The notes under the pieces: generated by a model | The model's input: only the letters and a program-made list of their open reading frames with translations | What the model was told of the DNA's origin: nothing | The model's database searches: none | In this document: positions 6,023 through 14,674 of the stretch, piece by piece | Layout of the letters: every line of letters starts with the position of its first letter | Numbering within the stretch: position 1 is the first letter of the stretch | Position numbers and translations under genes: made by a program | Origin: DATJKD01 sp963728295 | GTDB taxonomy: Bacteria; Pseudomonadota; Gammaproteobacteria; Steroidobacterales; Steroidobacteraceae | DNA length: 64,000 bases | Direction: 5' to 3' | Assembly (NCBI GenBank): GCA_963728295.1 | Contig: CAVSKB010000024.1 | Coordinates: 62,001 to 126,000 of the forward strand

Positions 6023-8746
6023 ATGACGAAGCGAGCGCTGGAGAAGTACGCGGCAAAACGCCAATTCACGCGTACGCCCGAACCCCCGCCCGTACCGCGC
6101 AGCGCGCGTCGAGGGCCGCTGATGTTCGTCGTACAGAAGCACGCCGCGCGGCGCCTCCACTACGACTTCCGGCTCGAGTTAGACGGCGTGCTGAAGTCCT
6201 GGGCCGTGCCGAAGGGGCCGTCGCTCGACCCTGCTGACAAGCGGCTGGCCGTCCACGTCGAGGATCATCCCTACGACTACGCCTCGTTCGAGGGGCTCAT
6301 CCCCGAAAAGCAGTACGGCGCCGGCAACGTCATCGTCTGGGATTGCGGCGTGTATTCACCCGACGAGGACGGACGATCTGCCTTCGAGGATCGACACGAT
6401 GCTGAGCAGCTCCTGAGAGACGGTCTCGACAAGGGCAAGCTCAGCATCCTGCTGCGCGGCGAGAAGCTCAAGGGATCGTTTGCGCTGGTGCGCACGTCGA
6501 CAGCCAACCAGTGGCTCATGCTCAAGCACAAGGACCGGTACGCCCAGCCCAACGACGTACTGGCGCGGGCCAGCTCGGTGCTTAGCGGCCGCACCGTAGA
6601 GGACGCCCCGCCTGAAGGGGCGCCGCAGATAGATGCGACACGCCTCGCGCCCAGCGGGCCGGCCGAAACGATGCCTGCACGACTCGCGCCTATGCTGGCC
6701 GAGATCGGAGGCCGGGCGCGCTCGGACGACAAGTATCTCTACGAACCGAAACTGGACGGTTACCGCGCCATCGCCTTCATGAAAGACGGCGCCGTACGCC
6801 TCCAGTCGCGAAGGGGGATCGACCTGACCGTGCCCTTTCCGGAGCTCGTCGCGGATCTGGCAGCGCAGCACGTCGGCAGCATGATTCTCGACGGCGAGAT
6901 CGTCGCTCTCGGCGGCGACGGACGTCCCTCGTTCAATGCACTTCAGAACCGGGCCGGGCTCAAGACCGCCAAGGAGATCGCGCAGGCCCAGGGCGAATCG
7001 CCGGTGATATTCATGTGCTTCGACCTGCTGCACTTCGCCGGTGTCAACCTGCGGCAGAACGCGTATGTCGATCGCCGAAGGTATCTGTCGCAGTGCCTGC
7101 TGCCCGGCCCACACCTTCAGTTGGTGCATGCATCACGCGACGCCGAGGCCATGTACGCGGCGGCGCTCGACAGCGGGTTCGAGGGCATCGTCGCCAAGCG
7201 CAAGGACAGCCAGTACCAGCCAGGTCGCCGCTCCACGGCCTGGCAGAAGATCAAGGCGGCGCGGAGCGCAGAGTTCGTCGTGGCCGGGTACACGCAGGGC
7301 CAGGGGGCGAGAAACTCGCTGGGTGCGCTGCTGCTCGGCTACTGGCGTGGGGATGAGCTCAGGTTCGCGGGTCACGTCGGCTCCGGGCTCGACGAGGCGG
7401 GTGTAGAGCGACTCGGCAAGCGCTTCGCGAAGCTCACGACACGAAAGCGTGCGTTTGCGCAGCAACCACCGCTGCACAGGCCAACGACGTGGCTCGAGCC
7501 CGAGCTCGTGGCCGAGGTGAAATTCGCGGGATGGACTCCGGACGGACATCTCCGGGCACCGGTGTTTCTGCGGCTGCGGGACGACTTGTCCGCGGCCGAT
7601 ATTCGGGCTGGTCCGGACGGCCCGGAGTCGGGCTCCGCACAGCCGGGCAAGGTCGCCGATACGGCCAGCGACATCGAGGACGTCCTCCGGCAGCTCGATC
7701 AGAAGGGCAACCGCATCGATCTGCAGGTCGGCTCCGCGCGGATCCGTCTGACCAACCTCGACCGCGAGTACTGGCCCGGCGGCACACGCGGACGACTGCC
7801 GCCCATCACCAAGCGCGACTTGCTCCGCTATCTCGCGCGCACATCGCCATATCTTCTGACGCATCTCAGAAACCGGCCTCTCACGATGATCCGCATGCCG
7901 GAAGGAATCGACGGCGAGCGTTTCTTCCAGAAGCATTGGAGCCAGGAGCGGCCTGCGTTCGTGGAAAGCGTGCGGGTTTTCTCCGGGTCAAAGGACGAGC
8001 AGCAGGAATACCTGCTCGCCAACAACCTGCCGACGCTTCTCTGGCTGGGCCAGGTCGGCACGCTCGAATTTCATGTCTGGCACTCCCGCGCCGAAGTCGG
8101 TCCGGATGCGAAGAGCAAGCTCATCGATTACTCGAGCTCGCTCGAGGCACTCGAATCCTCGGTTCTCAACTACCCAGACTTCCTCGTGTTCGACATCGAC
8201 CCGTATATCTACTCCGGCAAGGAAGCGAAGGGTGCAGAACCCGAGCTCAACAAGAAAGGCTTCGCGACCGGCCGGCGCGTCGCCTTCTGGCTGCGCGACC
8301 TCCTGCGGGAAATGTCGCTCGAATCGGTCGTCAAGACCTCTGGCAAGACAGGGCTGCACCTCTTCGTGCCGATCGAGCGAACGGTAACCTTCGACGAGGT
8401 ACGGATGATCTGCGAGATGGTGGGTCGGCACCTGCTCCGATCGCACCCGAAGGAGGTCACGCTGGAATGGGCGACCGTCAAGCGGACCGGCAAGATCTTC
8501 ATCGACTACAACATGAACGTCCGCGGCAAGACCCTGAACGTCGCCTATTCGCCACGCGGTGTCCCCGGCGCGCCCGTGTCCATGCCCCTCAGCTGGGAGG
8601 AACTGGAGGCGGCCGAGCCGGGGGACTTTACGGTTATGAACGCGGCGGACCGCTTGGACAGAACCGGTGACCGCTGGCATGATATCTTTGCGAGGAAACA
8701 AAGCCTTGCAAAGGCTTTCGCAAGTGTCGAGCGAAATAGGAACTGA
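6023..8746 (+). CDS. ligD: DNA ligase D (multifunctional end-joining enzyme)
   Basis: The 907-residue enzyme of bacterial non-homologous end joining. Domain order is phosphoesterase-ligase-polymerase, as in Pseudomonas. The 3'-phosphoesterase lies at about residues 30-180 (VQKHAARRLHYDFRLELDG). The ATP-dependent ligase is about 215-530, with adenylated Lys243 in YEPKLDGYRA and a downstream SRRGIDLT motif. The primase-like polymerase spans about 565-860, with metal-binding Asp724 and Asp726 in FDIDP. It seals breaks presented by Ku after trimming and filling ends. Ku follows 20 nt downstream in the same direction, forming an operon. All catalytic motifs I can check are intact. Confidence 0.95.
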   Translation: MTKRALEKYAAKRQFTRTPEPPPVPRSARRGPLMFVVQKHAARRLHYDFRLELDGVLKSWAVPKGPSLDPADKRLAVHVEDHPYDYASFEGLIPEKQYGAGNVIVWDCGVYSPDEDGRSAFEDRHDAEQLLRDGLDKGKLSILLRGEKLKGSFALVRTSTANQWLMLKHKDRYAQPNDVLARASSVLSGRTVEDAPPEGAPQIDATRLAPSGPAETMPARLAPMLAEIGGRARSDDKYLYEPKLDGYRAIAFMKDGAVRLQSRRGIDLTVPFPELVADLAAQHVGSMILDGEIVALGGDGRPSFNALQNRAGLKTAKEIAQAQGESPVIFMCFDLLHFAGVNLRQNAYVDRRRYLSQCLLPGPHLQLVHASRDAEAMYAAALDSGFEGIVAKRKDSQYQPGRRSTAWQKIKAARSAEFVVAGYTQGQGARNSLGALLLGYWRGDELRFAGHVGSGLDEAGVERLGKRFAKLTTRKRAFAQQPPLHRPTTWLEPELVAEVKFAGWTPDGHLRAPVFLRLRDDLSAADIRAGPDGPESGSAQPGKVADTASDIEDVLRQLDQKGNRIDLQVGSARIRLTNLDREYWPGGTRGRLPPITKRDLLRYLARTSPYLLTHLRNRPLTMIRMPEGIDGERFFQKHWSQERPAFVESVRVFSGSKDEQQEYLLANNLPTLLWLGQVGTLEFHVWHSRAEVGPDAKSKLIDYSSSLEALESSVLNYPDFLVFDIDPYIYSGKEAKGAEPELNKKGFATGRRVAFWLRDLLREMSLESVVKTSGKTGLHLFVPIERTVTFDEVRMICEMVGRHLLRSHPKEVTLEWATVKRTGKIFIDYNMNVRGKTLNVAYSPRGVPGAPVSMPLSWEELEAAEPGDFTVMNAADRLDRTGDRWHDIFARKQSLAKAFASVERNRN

Positions 8747-8766
8747 GCAGAAAAAGGGAAAGCAAG

Positions 8767-9642
8767 ATGGCCGCACCACGCTCTATCGGTAGCCTCACGA
8801 TCTCGTTCGGGCTCGTTGCCATTCCAGTCAAGCTCTACACGGCAACCCAGTCGACCGGGCAGATCTCCTTCAACCTGCTGCACAAGGACTGCGGCTCGCG
8901 GCTCCGCCAGCAGTACGTCTGCCAGAAGGACGGGCAGATCGTCGAGCGCGACGACATGGTGAAGGGCTACGAGTTCGCGAAGGACCAGTACGTCGCATTC
9001 ACGCCCGAGGAGATCAAGGCGCTCGACGAAGTCGGCACCCATGCGGTTGAGATCTCGGAGTTTGTGCCGATCGAGTCCGTCGATCCCGTGTACTTCGACA
9101 AGACCTATTACCTCGCTCCCGACAAGGGTGCGGCGAAGCCGTATACGCTCCTGACGGAAGCACTCAAGGAATCGAAGCGTTGCGCAGTCGGGCGTTGGGC
9201 GACCAAGGGCAAGGCGTACATCGTGATGCTGCGGCCCGTCGGCGATGTGCTCACGATGCAGCAGCTCCGGTTCGCGTCCGAAGTGCGGCCTGCGAACGAG
9301 ATCGACGTCGCCAAGGCCGACGTGAAGCCAGGGGAAATGAAACTTGCGCGTCAGCTCATCGATCAGCAGCAGGCCGACCTGTTCGATCCCACCGCCTATG
9401 TTGACGAGGTCCGCGGCCGGATCGAGGCGGCGATCCAGCAGAAGGTCGAGGGTCATGAGATCTCGATCTCCGAGGGGCCCGCGCCGAGCACCGGAAAGGT
9501 CATCGACCTGATGGAGGCATTGCGCGCGAGCCTCGAGAAGACGGAATCCGCGCGGGCCTCCGCGACGAAGCTCGGGCCGCGCAAGGCTCCGAAGCGTGTC
9601 GAAGAAGCGACCCGACCGGCGCGCAAGACCTCGAAGCGGTAG
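8767..9642 (+). CDS. ku: Ku DNA end-binding protein
   Basis: A 291-residue bacterial Ku protein. The N-terminus SIGSLTISFGLVAIPVKLYT is the family signature, and the central beta-barrel and bridge that encircle DNA ends follow (for example EISEFVPIESVDPVYFDKTY). The last 60 residues are basic (KLGPRKAPKRVEEATRPARK), the lysine/arginine-rich tail that recruits LigD and helps threading onto DNA. The homodimer binds double-strand break ends in the nucleoid. A purine-rich stretch (AAAAAGGGAAAG) precedes the ATG. It lies directly after ligD and overlaps no other start once the next gene is begun at 9659. Confidence 0.95.
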   Translation: MAAPRSIGSLTISFGLVAIPVKLYTATQSTGQISFNLLHKDCGSRLRQQYVCQKDGQIVERDDMVKGYEFAKDQYVAFTPEEIKALDEVGTHAVEISEFVPIESVDPVYFDKTYYLAPDKGAAKPYTLLTEALKESKRCAVGRWATKGKAYIVMLRPVGDVLTMQQLRFASEVRPANEIDVAKADVKPGEMKLARQLIDQQQADLFDPTAYVDEVRGRIEAAIQQKVEGHEISISEGPAPSTGKVIDLMEALRASLEKTESARASATKLGPRKAPKRVEEATRPARKTSKR

Positions 9643-9658
9643 CGCACCGCGGGTCGAC

Positions 9659-10480
9659 ATGCATTCATACAGCGTGCAAGACGTCGAGCGGGTACTCCGC
9701 TTGTCGCGCAGCACGATCAAGGGACTCATCGACGGTGGATTCGTCACGCCTGCGCGCGGCCCACGGCGTCAGTACCGCTTCTCCTTCCAGGACCTGATCG
9801 TGCTGCGAACCGCCCGGGCGCTCACCGAGGCCAACATCCCGACCCGCCGGGTGCGTCGCGCGCTCGACGAGCTCCGCCAGCACCTGCCCGAGACGGCGCC
9901 GCTCTCGGGGTTGAGCATCTGCGCGGTCGGCGAACGGGTCGTCGTACGTGACGGTCCGTCACGCTGGCAGGTCGACGACGGGCAGTATCTGCTCGCCCTC
10001 GATGTCGTCGTCGAACAAGGCGAACTCCACGTCGTCGAACGCAACGAGCCGGTATCGGAACCGGAGCCCCGGGACTGGTTCGAGGAGGGGCTAGCTCTCG
10101 AAGCCGACGATCCCGCCGCCGCGCGCGTAGCGTACGAGCGAGCTGTGGACGTGGACCCTTCGAACCTGGCCGCGTGGGTGAACCTCGGGCGTCTGCTTCA
10201 CGAGCAGAAGAAGATCAATGACGCCGAGAGCGTGTACCGGCGCGCTCTCGCCGCCTGCGGACCTGACGCAGTGCTCTATTTCAATCTGGGTGTGCTGCTG
10301 GAGGATCTTCGCCAGCCCACCGCCGCGCTCGAGGCGTACCAGTCAGCGGTCGGCGAAGACCCGAGCCTCGCGGATTGCCACTACAACCTGGCGCGCCTCT
10401 ACGAGTCGTTCGGCAAGCCGCAGCACGCGATTCGACACCTGGGTCAGTACCGGCGCCTGCTGGCGAACGAACCGCGTTGA
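9659..10480 (+). CDS. MerR-like DNA-binding protein with TPR repeats
   Basis: A 273-residue two-part protein. Residues about 1-70 form a MerR-type winged helix-turn-helix (YSVQDVERVLRLSRSTIKGL, then FVTPARGPRRQYRFSFQDLI). After a middle domain of about 75 residues, residues about 150-260 hold tetratricopeptide repeats (AWVNLGRLLHEQKKINDAES; VLYFNLGVLLEDLRQPTAAL; CHYNLARLYESFGKPQHAIR). ATG 9659 starts at the natural domain edge; a longer frame begins inside ku at 9596. It is 16 nt after ku, so it is probably the third gene of the end-joining operon. The role may be regulation of ligD-ku or a scaffold; not established. Confidence 0.75.
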   Translation: MHSYSVQDVERVLRLSRSTIKGLIDGGFVTPARGPRRQYRFSFQDLIVLRTARALTEANIPTRRVRRALDELRQHLPETAPLSGLSICAVGERVVVRDGPSRWQVDDGQYLLALDVVVEQGELHVVERNEPVSEPEPRDWFEEGLALEADDPAAARVAYERAVDVDPSNLAAWVNLGRLLHEQKKINDAESVYRRALAACGPDAVLYFNLGVLLEDLRQPTAALEAYQSAVGEDPSLADCHYNLARLYESFGKPQHAIRHLGQYRRLLANEPR

Positions 10481-10744
10481 AAACACTCAGAATTAGAACT
10501 GGTGGCAACTAGCCGCGCTAAGCCATTGATTATTCATGGTTCCCAGCCCGCATGAACCTCCTCGACAATGGCCCGCTTCACCAGCGTGGCGTTCTTAAGG
10601 CCGGGACGAAGCCAGACCGTCCAAGGCTATACTTCAGGTCGTCGACGAAGAACCAATAAGTGCAGATCGCCTGGGCATGTGCGGCCCCGGACGAAAAGCA
10701 AGAAGGCCGACGAGCGGCGGCCGCCAGCTTTGGGGAGTGCGGAT

Positions 10745-11137
10745 ATGCTCAAGGAAGAAATGGCCAAGGCGCAAATCGAAGCGGTCCTGCAGGCCTACGC
10801 CTACGACATCAATCGAATCATTGCCCTGGTCCCGCAAGGCAGCGCAAGCAGGGAAGCGCAGTCAAAGCTGGGGCACCTAAAGAATGCCATTCACAGCGAC
10901 TACAAGCATCGCTACGCAATCGCTCGCAGCACTCAACTGACCCCGGCCGAACAGGCGCTCCTTGCGCGCGCGATCCGTGACATGTTCTTCGCCATTCAGG
11001 CCGTCGGCGTGAATTCGAATCCCAGCGTGGAGTGGCGCACGGCGTTGTCTAGTGTCGACACGGATATCCAGCGTTGCCTCGCTGAGCTCCGTGGCCCGGA
11101 GAAACCCGTTGAGTCTGTGACCACGGATTGGTTCTAG
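10745..11137 (+). CDS. Hypothetical protein
   Basis: I do not recognise this 130-residue protein. It looks soluble and mostly helical (EEMAKAQIEAVLQAYAYDIN, TPAEQALLARAIRDMFFAIQ), without a signal peptide or membrane helix. The frame is open upstream to 10568, but ATG 10745 follows GGGGAG by 8 nt and begins the regular protein sequence. Codon use is less GC-rich than in the flanking ligD-ku genes, which fits an acquired or lineage-specific gene. The 264 bases before it show no gene. Confidence 0.5.
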   Translation: MLKEEMAKAQIEAVLQAYAYDINRIIALVPQGSASREAQSKLGHLKNAIHSDYKHRYAIARSTQLTPAEQALLARAIRDMFFAIQAVGVNSNPSVEWRTALSSVDTDIQRCLAELRGPEKPVESVTTDWF

Positions 11138-11164
11138 GACGGCGAAGTCGCCGGGCTACCGGAC

Positions 11165-11848
11165 TCAGGTGCGAGGCGGCTGTGCGCGGGTAAGGTACTC
11201 GGGCACCGGCCGGCCCTGCGACGCGAGCCACGCCGCCATCCGACCCGCGACGGTGCGGACCGCCGGCCGCTCGAGCATCCGTGTGCGCCAGTCGAACAGG
11301 CGCGGCGTTGCGCCGGTCATGATCGCCCCTTTCCGCTCGCCAAAGAGCTGCGCCATGAAGAAAGCAATGTCGGCGTAGGAATATTCGCCGGCGAGGAACG
11401 AGCGCGATGCGAGCCGCGCATTCATCTCCTCGCAGAATCGGGATGCAGCGCTGCGGGCCGCGACGGCGGCCGGATCCGCCGGCGTTGCCTCGAGGCCCAT
11501 GAGCTTGACGATGTGTGGAAAGAACACCTCGTCGGACTTCAACTCGAGCTGGCGTGCCTCGGCCCGTCCGGCGGGCGTTTGGGGCCAGAGGGGTGGTGCC
11601 GGAAAGGCATCCTCGAGGTATTCGAAGATCTGGCTGGAGTCGAAGAGCTCCACGCCGCCGTGAATCAGCACCGGCACCTGTTGCTTCGGATTGACGCGGA
11701 TGACCTCCGGATGCTTGGGCTCGTAGCGGTCACCCTCCGTGAATGGCACGGCGATTCGTTCGAAGTCCAGGTTCTTCTCCAGGAGCGCGATTTCCGCCTT
11801 CGCGCCGAACATGGAGAGTGGTGCGGTATACAAGCGAATGGTGGTCAT
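11165..11848 (-). CDS. Glutathione S-transferase family protein
   Basis: 227 residues in the two-domain GST fold. The thioredoxin-like N-terminal domain is at about residues 1-80, with an LYTAPLSMFGAKAEIAL start (Ser/Tyr region for thiol activation) and the cis-Pro/glutathione-binding motif NPKQQVPVL followed by LFDSSQIFEYLEDA. The helical C-terminal domain has the conserved YSYADIAFF N-capping box. It is cytosolic and probably conjugates or reduces electrophiles with glutathione. ATG 11848 is chosen because it starts exactly at the domain (MTTIRLYTAP); upstream codons give no fold. It is convergent with the preceding hypothetical gene, 27 nt apart. Confidence 0.85.
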   Translation of the reverse strand: MTTIRLYTAPLSMFGAKAEIALLEKNLDFERIAVPFTEGDRYEPKHPEVIRVNPKQQVPVLIHGGVELFDSSQIFEYLEDAFPAPPLWPQTPAGRAEARQLELKSDEVFFPHIVKLMGLEATPADPAAVAARSAASRFCEEMNARLASRSFLAGEYSYADIAFFMAQLFGERKGAIMTGATPRLFDWRTRMLERPAVRTVAGRMAAWLASQGRPVPEYLTRAQPPRT

Positions 11849-12103
11849 GGGCAGCTCGCCTGGCAGCAGTTGCCTAGCGCGAAGGTGGATCCGCTCCCCT
11901 AGACTAGTCCTGTCGCGTTCGCGCAAGAACAAATATCCCGGCGTTTACCCTTGGGGCCGCGACTGCCGCTCGACCCTCCGCAGCTGCGCCTATTCGATGT
12001 GCGTACGCTGCCGGGAACCTTCTTCTGCGGCGCGGGTACTCACTGGGGAGGTGAGATTCCGCCAATCACAGAGCGACGTGCCCCCAACGGAAGGAGGACG
12101 ATC

Positions 12104-12607
12104 ATGCGACGCCTTGCTTTTATTACGGCGGCCTTGGCCGCAGCCTCGATCGGGGCGCTGCCGCGCGCGGCGCTCGCAGAAACCGTGCATGTGCAGCTCA
12201 CGAGCTATGAGGAGGTGCCTGCCCTCTCCACGGCGGCGAGCGGAGCATTCCGAGCATTCATCAATGACGCCGCCGGCACCATCCGGTACACGCTCTCGTA
12301 CTCAGGCCTTGAAAGCGATGTGAAGATGGCGCACATCCATTTCGGCCAGCTGAGTGTGAACGGCGGCATCAGCGTCTGGTTGTGCCAGACCGCCGAATTC
12401 GTCGATCCGACCGGGCTCGCGCCGACCTGCGTGCAGTCCGGAACGGTCACTGGTCTGTTGACGCAGGCGAACGTAGTCGGTCCGGCAGGACAAGGTATCC
12501 CGCCGACGCAGTTTGCAGAGATCGTCGCCGCGATTCGCGCCGGCGTCGCCTATGTGAATGTGCATTCGTCCACGTTCCTGGGCGGGGAGATTCGCGGACA
12601 GCTCTGA
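12104..12607 (+). CDS. Exported CHRD-domain protein
   Basis: A secreted protein of 167 residues. A signal peptide covers residues 1-25 (MRRLAFITAALAAASIGALP then cleavage after ALA). The rest is one CHRD domain, the beta-rich module named after chordin: HVQLTSYEEVPALSTAASG, then MAHIHFGQLSVNGGISVWLC, and AYVNVHSSTFLGGEIRGQL at the end. Start is fixed by AAGGAGG at 12091-12097, 6 nt before the ATG. CHRD proteins in bacteria are periplasmic or surface proteins of unclear role. It stands alone, divergent from the GST gene. Confidence 0.85.
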   Translation: MRRLAFITAALAAASIGALPRAALAETVHVQLTSYEEVPALSTAASGAFRAFINDAAGTIRYTLSYSGLESDVKMAHIHFGQLSVNGGISVWLCQTAEFVDPTGLAPTCVQSGTVTGLLTQANVVGPAGQGIPPTQFAEIVAAIRAGVAYVNVHSSTFLGGEIRGQL

Positions 12608-12953
12608 GCGGCTATCGGCCCGCGCGGGTCGTTGGAGCGAACTCCGGGAGGTAATCGCCGCGAGTGGTACGCCGAGGGACAGGCGCGGCGATCGCATGTC
12701 GCGAAGATAGGGCGCGGTGCAGCAATGCAGCCGCTCTGCCAGCCAGCGCTGAGCGCAGCCGAACTGGCGCCTGGCGCAATTCGTTGATCGGGGTTCAGCT
12801 GCCATCGCGCGCGCCCCGGCGCCAACCTCTCGAGGCGCCACAACTGTGTCGGGTGGGTCGCCCACCCGACCACAACATCTATGGTCTATCCGTCGAAATT
12901 CGGCGCATAATGCGCCATCGGACACAAGATCTTGTGGTCGGGGAATCGAGCCA
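12608..12953. other. Intergenic region without a recognisable gene
   Basis: 346 bases after the CHRD gene. I see no convincing coding frame, tRNA or terminator hairpin with a T-run. A short CGGGTGGGTCGCCCACCCG palindrome at 12849-12867 is a possible small hairpin. Base use is less biased than in genes. Confidence 0.4.
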
Positions 12954-13208
12954 ATGAGGACTGAGCCAATGCTGGTTGACGAGCTGCGCCGCGAAGTAGT
13001 GCGGTTGCGCGCTGCGCTTGCCGAAGCGATGGATTGGAACTGGGGGAATGATCCGCCGCCCGCAGATGTCGTCGAGCGTCTAGAAGTCGTGCTTGGACTT
13101 CCGGAGGAGGCGCGCCCAATTCTCCGGCAGGCATCCAGTGTTCCGAGAGAGCGACCGGGAAGGTCGGCTTCACCAGTCACGGCGCCACCGCTTCCGAAGT
13201 CGGCTTGA
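12954..13208 (+). CDS. Small hypothetical protein
   Basis: 84 residues beginning MRTEPMLVDELRREVVRLRA, with a helical, possibly coiled-coil N-terminal half, then a Pro/Ser/Arg-rich tail. No family is recognised. The frame is open upstream to 12846, but ATG 12954 gives the most protein-like start. No good ribosome site is visible. It may be a small helical protein or a chance frame; I hold it as tentative. Confidence 0.35.
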   Translation: MRTEPMLVDELRREVVRLRAALAEAMDWNWGNDPPPADVVERLEVVLGLPEEARPILRQASSVPRERPGRSASPVTAPPLPKSA

Positions 13209-13460
13209 AGGTAGCGCCTCTGCGCCGTCCATTGATCGACGCTGCATTAGCCGCTGATTTCGCGACGCACCTCGCGCGTTTTTGCGAGCACATGAGCAGT
13301 TGCAATCACGTTCACAGAAAGTGTGACCGTTATCACGATTTCCTCATGCGAGAGTTCCGCCTACGGATCCCCGCTTCCGATGGGCTCACTATGAACTGAC
13401 GCCCCATTATTTCGAAGTGGGAGATACGGCCAGCATCGAATGCGGTTTCACGGAGCATGG

Positions 13461-13637
13461 ATGACTAAGACACATGACGCGACGCGGCGAGCGCTTCTCA
13501 GGAAAGCAGCCTATGCCGCACCTGCGGTTTTGACTCTTCAGGCAACCTCGGCAGTGGCCAAGGCGGGATCGCAAAAGGAGCAGGCGACGCCAAAGAAGCC
13601 GAAGAAGCCAAACAGAAAGAAGCCCGCACGGCTATAG
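13461..13637 (+). CDS. Small twin-arginine-type signal protein with lysine-rich tail
   Basis: Just 58 residues. The N-terminal part carries RRALLRKAAYAAPAVLTLQA, a twin-arginine then hydrophobic core, followed by a possible cleavage or kink before SAVAKAGS. The tail is highly basic (TPKKPKKPNRKKPARL). Start 13461 has GGAG 5 nt upstream. It belongs to a loosely defined group of very small proteobacterial proteins of the form RRxLLRKAAYxAPxVLTL. Export via Tat or membrane anchoring is likely. No partner gene of a known system lies beside it. Confidence 0.5.
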   Translation: MTKTHDATRRALLRKAAYAAPAVLTLQATSAVAKAGSQKEQATPKKPKKPNRKKPARL

Positions 13638-13837
13638 ACGAGCGCCAGACCAGGGTCGGAAGCGCCTTGCGAGCGCTGCGCGGCACTAGTTAGATCCGCG
13701 CCTGCCGACCAGCGAACGGGGGAGGACGCCGGCCGGCAGGGGGACCGAGCGCGCGCACACCGAGAGACGCGCGTAACTCAAATTCACCGTATCGCATTGC
13801 GCCGTATCGCGCAGTGACCAACTTCCGGATTTGGTGC

Positions 13838-13911
13838 TGGAGGCTAGGGTCGGAATCGAACCGGCGTAGACGGCTTTGCAGGCCGCTGCATGACCACTCT
13901 GCCACCTAGCC
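13838..13911 (-). tRNA. tRNA-Cys(GCA)
   Basis: A complete 74-nt gene with encoded CCA (13840-13838). Acceptor stem GGCUAGG pairs with CCUAGCC; the anticodon loop CUGCAAA gives GCA; the T arm has GGUUCGAUUCC. It follows tRNA-Gly on the minus strand, downstream of pgsA, as in other gammaproteobacteria. Confidence 0.95.
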
Positions 13912-13922
13912 TCGAAAGCAAA

Positions 13923-13946
13923 TGACCCCGGGAGTGCCCGGGGTCA
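13923..13946. other. Perfect hairpin between tRNA-Gly and tRNA-Cys
   Basis: TGACCCCGGG-AGTG-CCCGGGGTCA, a perfect 10-bp stem with a 4-nt loop. It lies in the short spacer between the two tRNAs. On the minus strand it is followed by only a short TTT, so it could be a weak terminator or, more likely, an RNase processing or spacer structure in the pgsA-tRNA transcript. Confidence 0.5.
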
Positions 13947-13958
13947 GATTTGCGAATC

Positions 13959-14034
<76 letters not shown>

Positions 14035-14097
14035 CCGGGCGTCCGTCAAGCGGTGGGAGCCTGAGGAACGCGAATTGTAGGGACCGTCGCCCCCGTG

Positions 14098-14668
14098 TCA
14101 AGCCGGGCCGTCACGCTGCAGCATCGGCCACGCCGCGCGCAGATAACTGCCCATCGACCACAACGTGAGCGCCGCCGCGGCTACCAGCAGTGCTACGCCG
14201 ATCTCGTACATAGGCAGCCCGAAGACGTCGCGTCGGAACATCATCAGGCTCAAGCCCGTCATCTGCAGGATGGTCTTCCACTTGCCCATGCCGGACACCG
14301 CAACCTTGCGCGCGCGCGCCGACCTGCGCCATCCATTCGCGCAACGCGGACACCGTGATCTCGCGACCGATGATCACGATGGCGGTGATCACGATAAAAG
14401 TGCGCGTGTCGTGCCCCACCAGCAGCACGAGCGCCGTCGCGACCATCAGCTTGTCGGCGACGGGGTCGAGAAATTCGCCAAGCGGCGTCGTGTACCCGTA
14501 GCGCCGCGCGAGATACCCGTCGAGCGTATCGGTGAGGGCGGCCGCGATGAACACCACCGCGGCAATCGGATTGGACCACGGGTTCGACCAGTAGAAGAGC
14601 AGGACGACCAGCGGCACGGCGAGGATGCGCGCGATCGTCAGGACGTTGGGAAGGTTCGCGTAGCTCAC
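14098..14668 (-). CDS. pgsA: Phosphatidylglycerophosphate synthase (with frameshift)
   Basis: This inner-membrane CDP-alcohol phosphatidyltransferase makes phosphatidylglycerophosphate from CDP-diacylglycerol and glycerol-3-phosphate. The motif D-x2-DG-x2-AR-x8-G-x3-D-x3-D is intact (TDTLDGYLARRYG then GEFLDPVADKLM). The N-terminus NLPNVLTIARILAVPLVV is typical and the start is a GTG at 14668. The reading frame breaks near 14305 in a GC-dinucleotide run, between MAQVGARA and KVAVSGMGKWKT; the rest continues in another frame to 14098. Since pgsA is normally essential, a sequencing error is more likely than decay. It follows uvrC by 6 nt, the conserved gammaproteobacterial order. Confidence 0.88.
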
Positions 14669-14674
14669 CTGCGT

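Noticed and set aside
13205..13399. A 64-codon frame after the small hypothetical gene
   Set aside because: TTG start, no ribosome site, no recognisable sequence; chance frame in a non-coding stretch is as likely.
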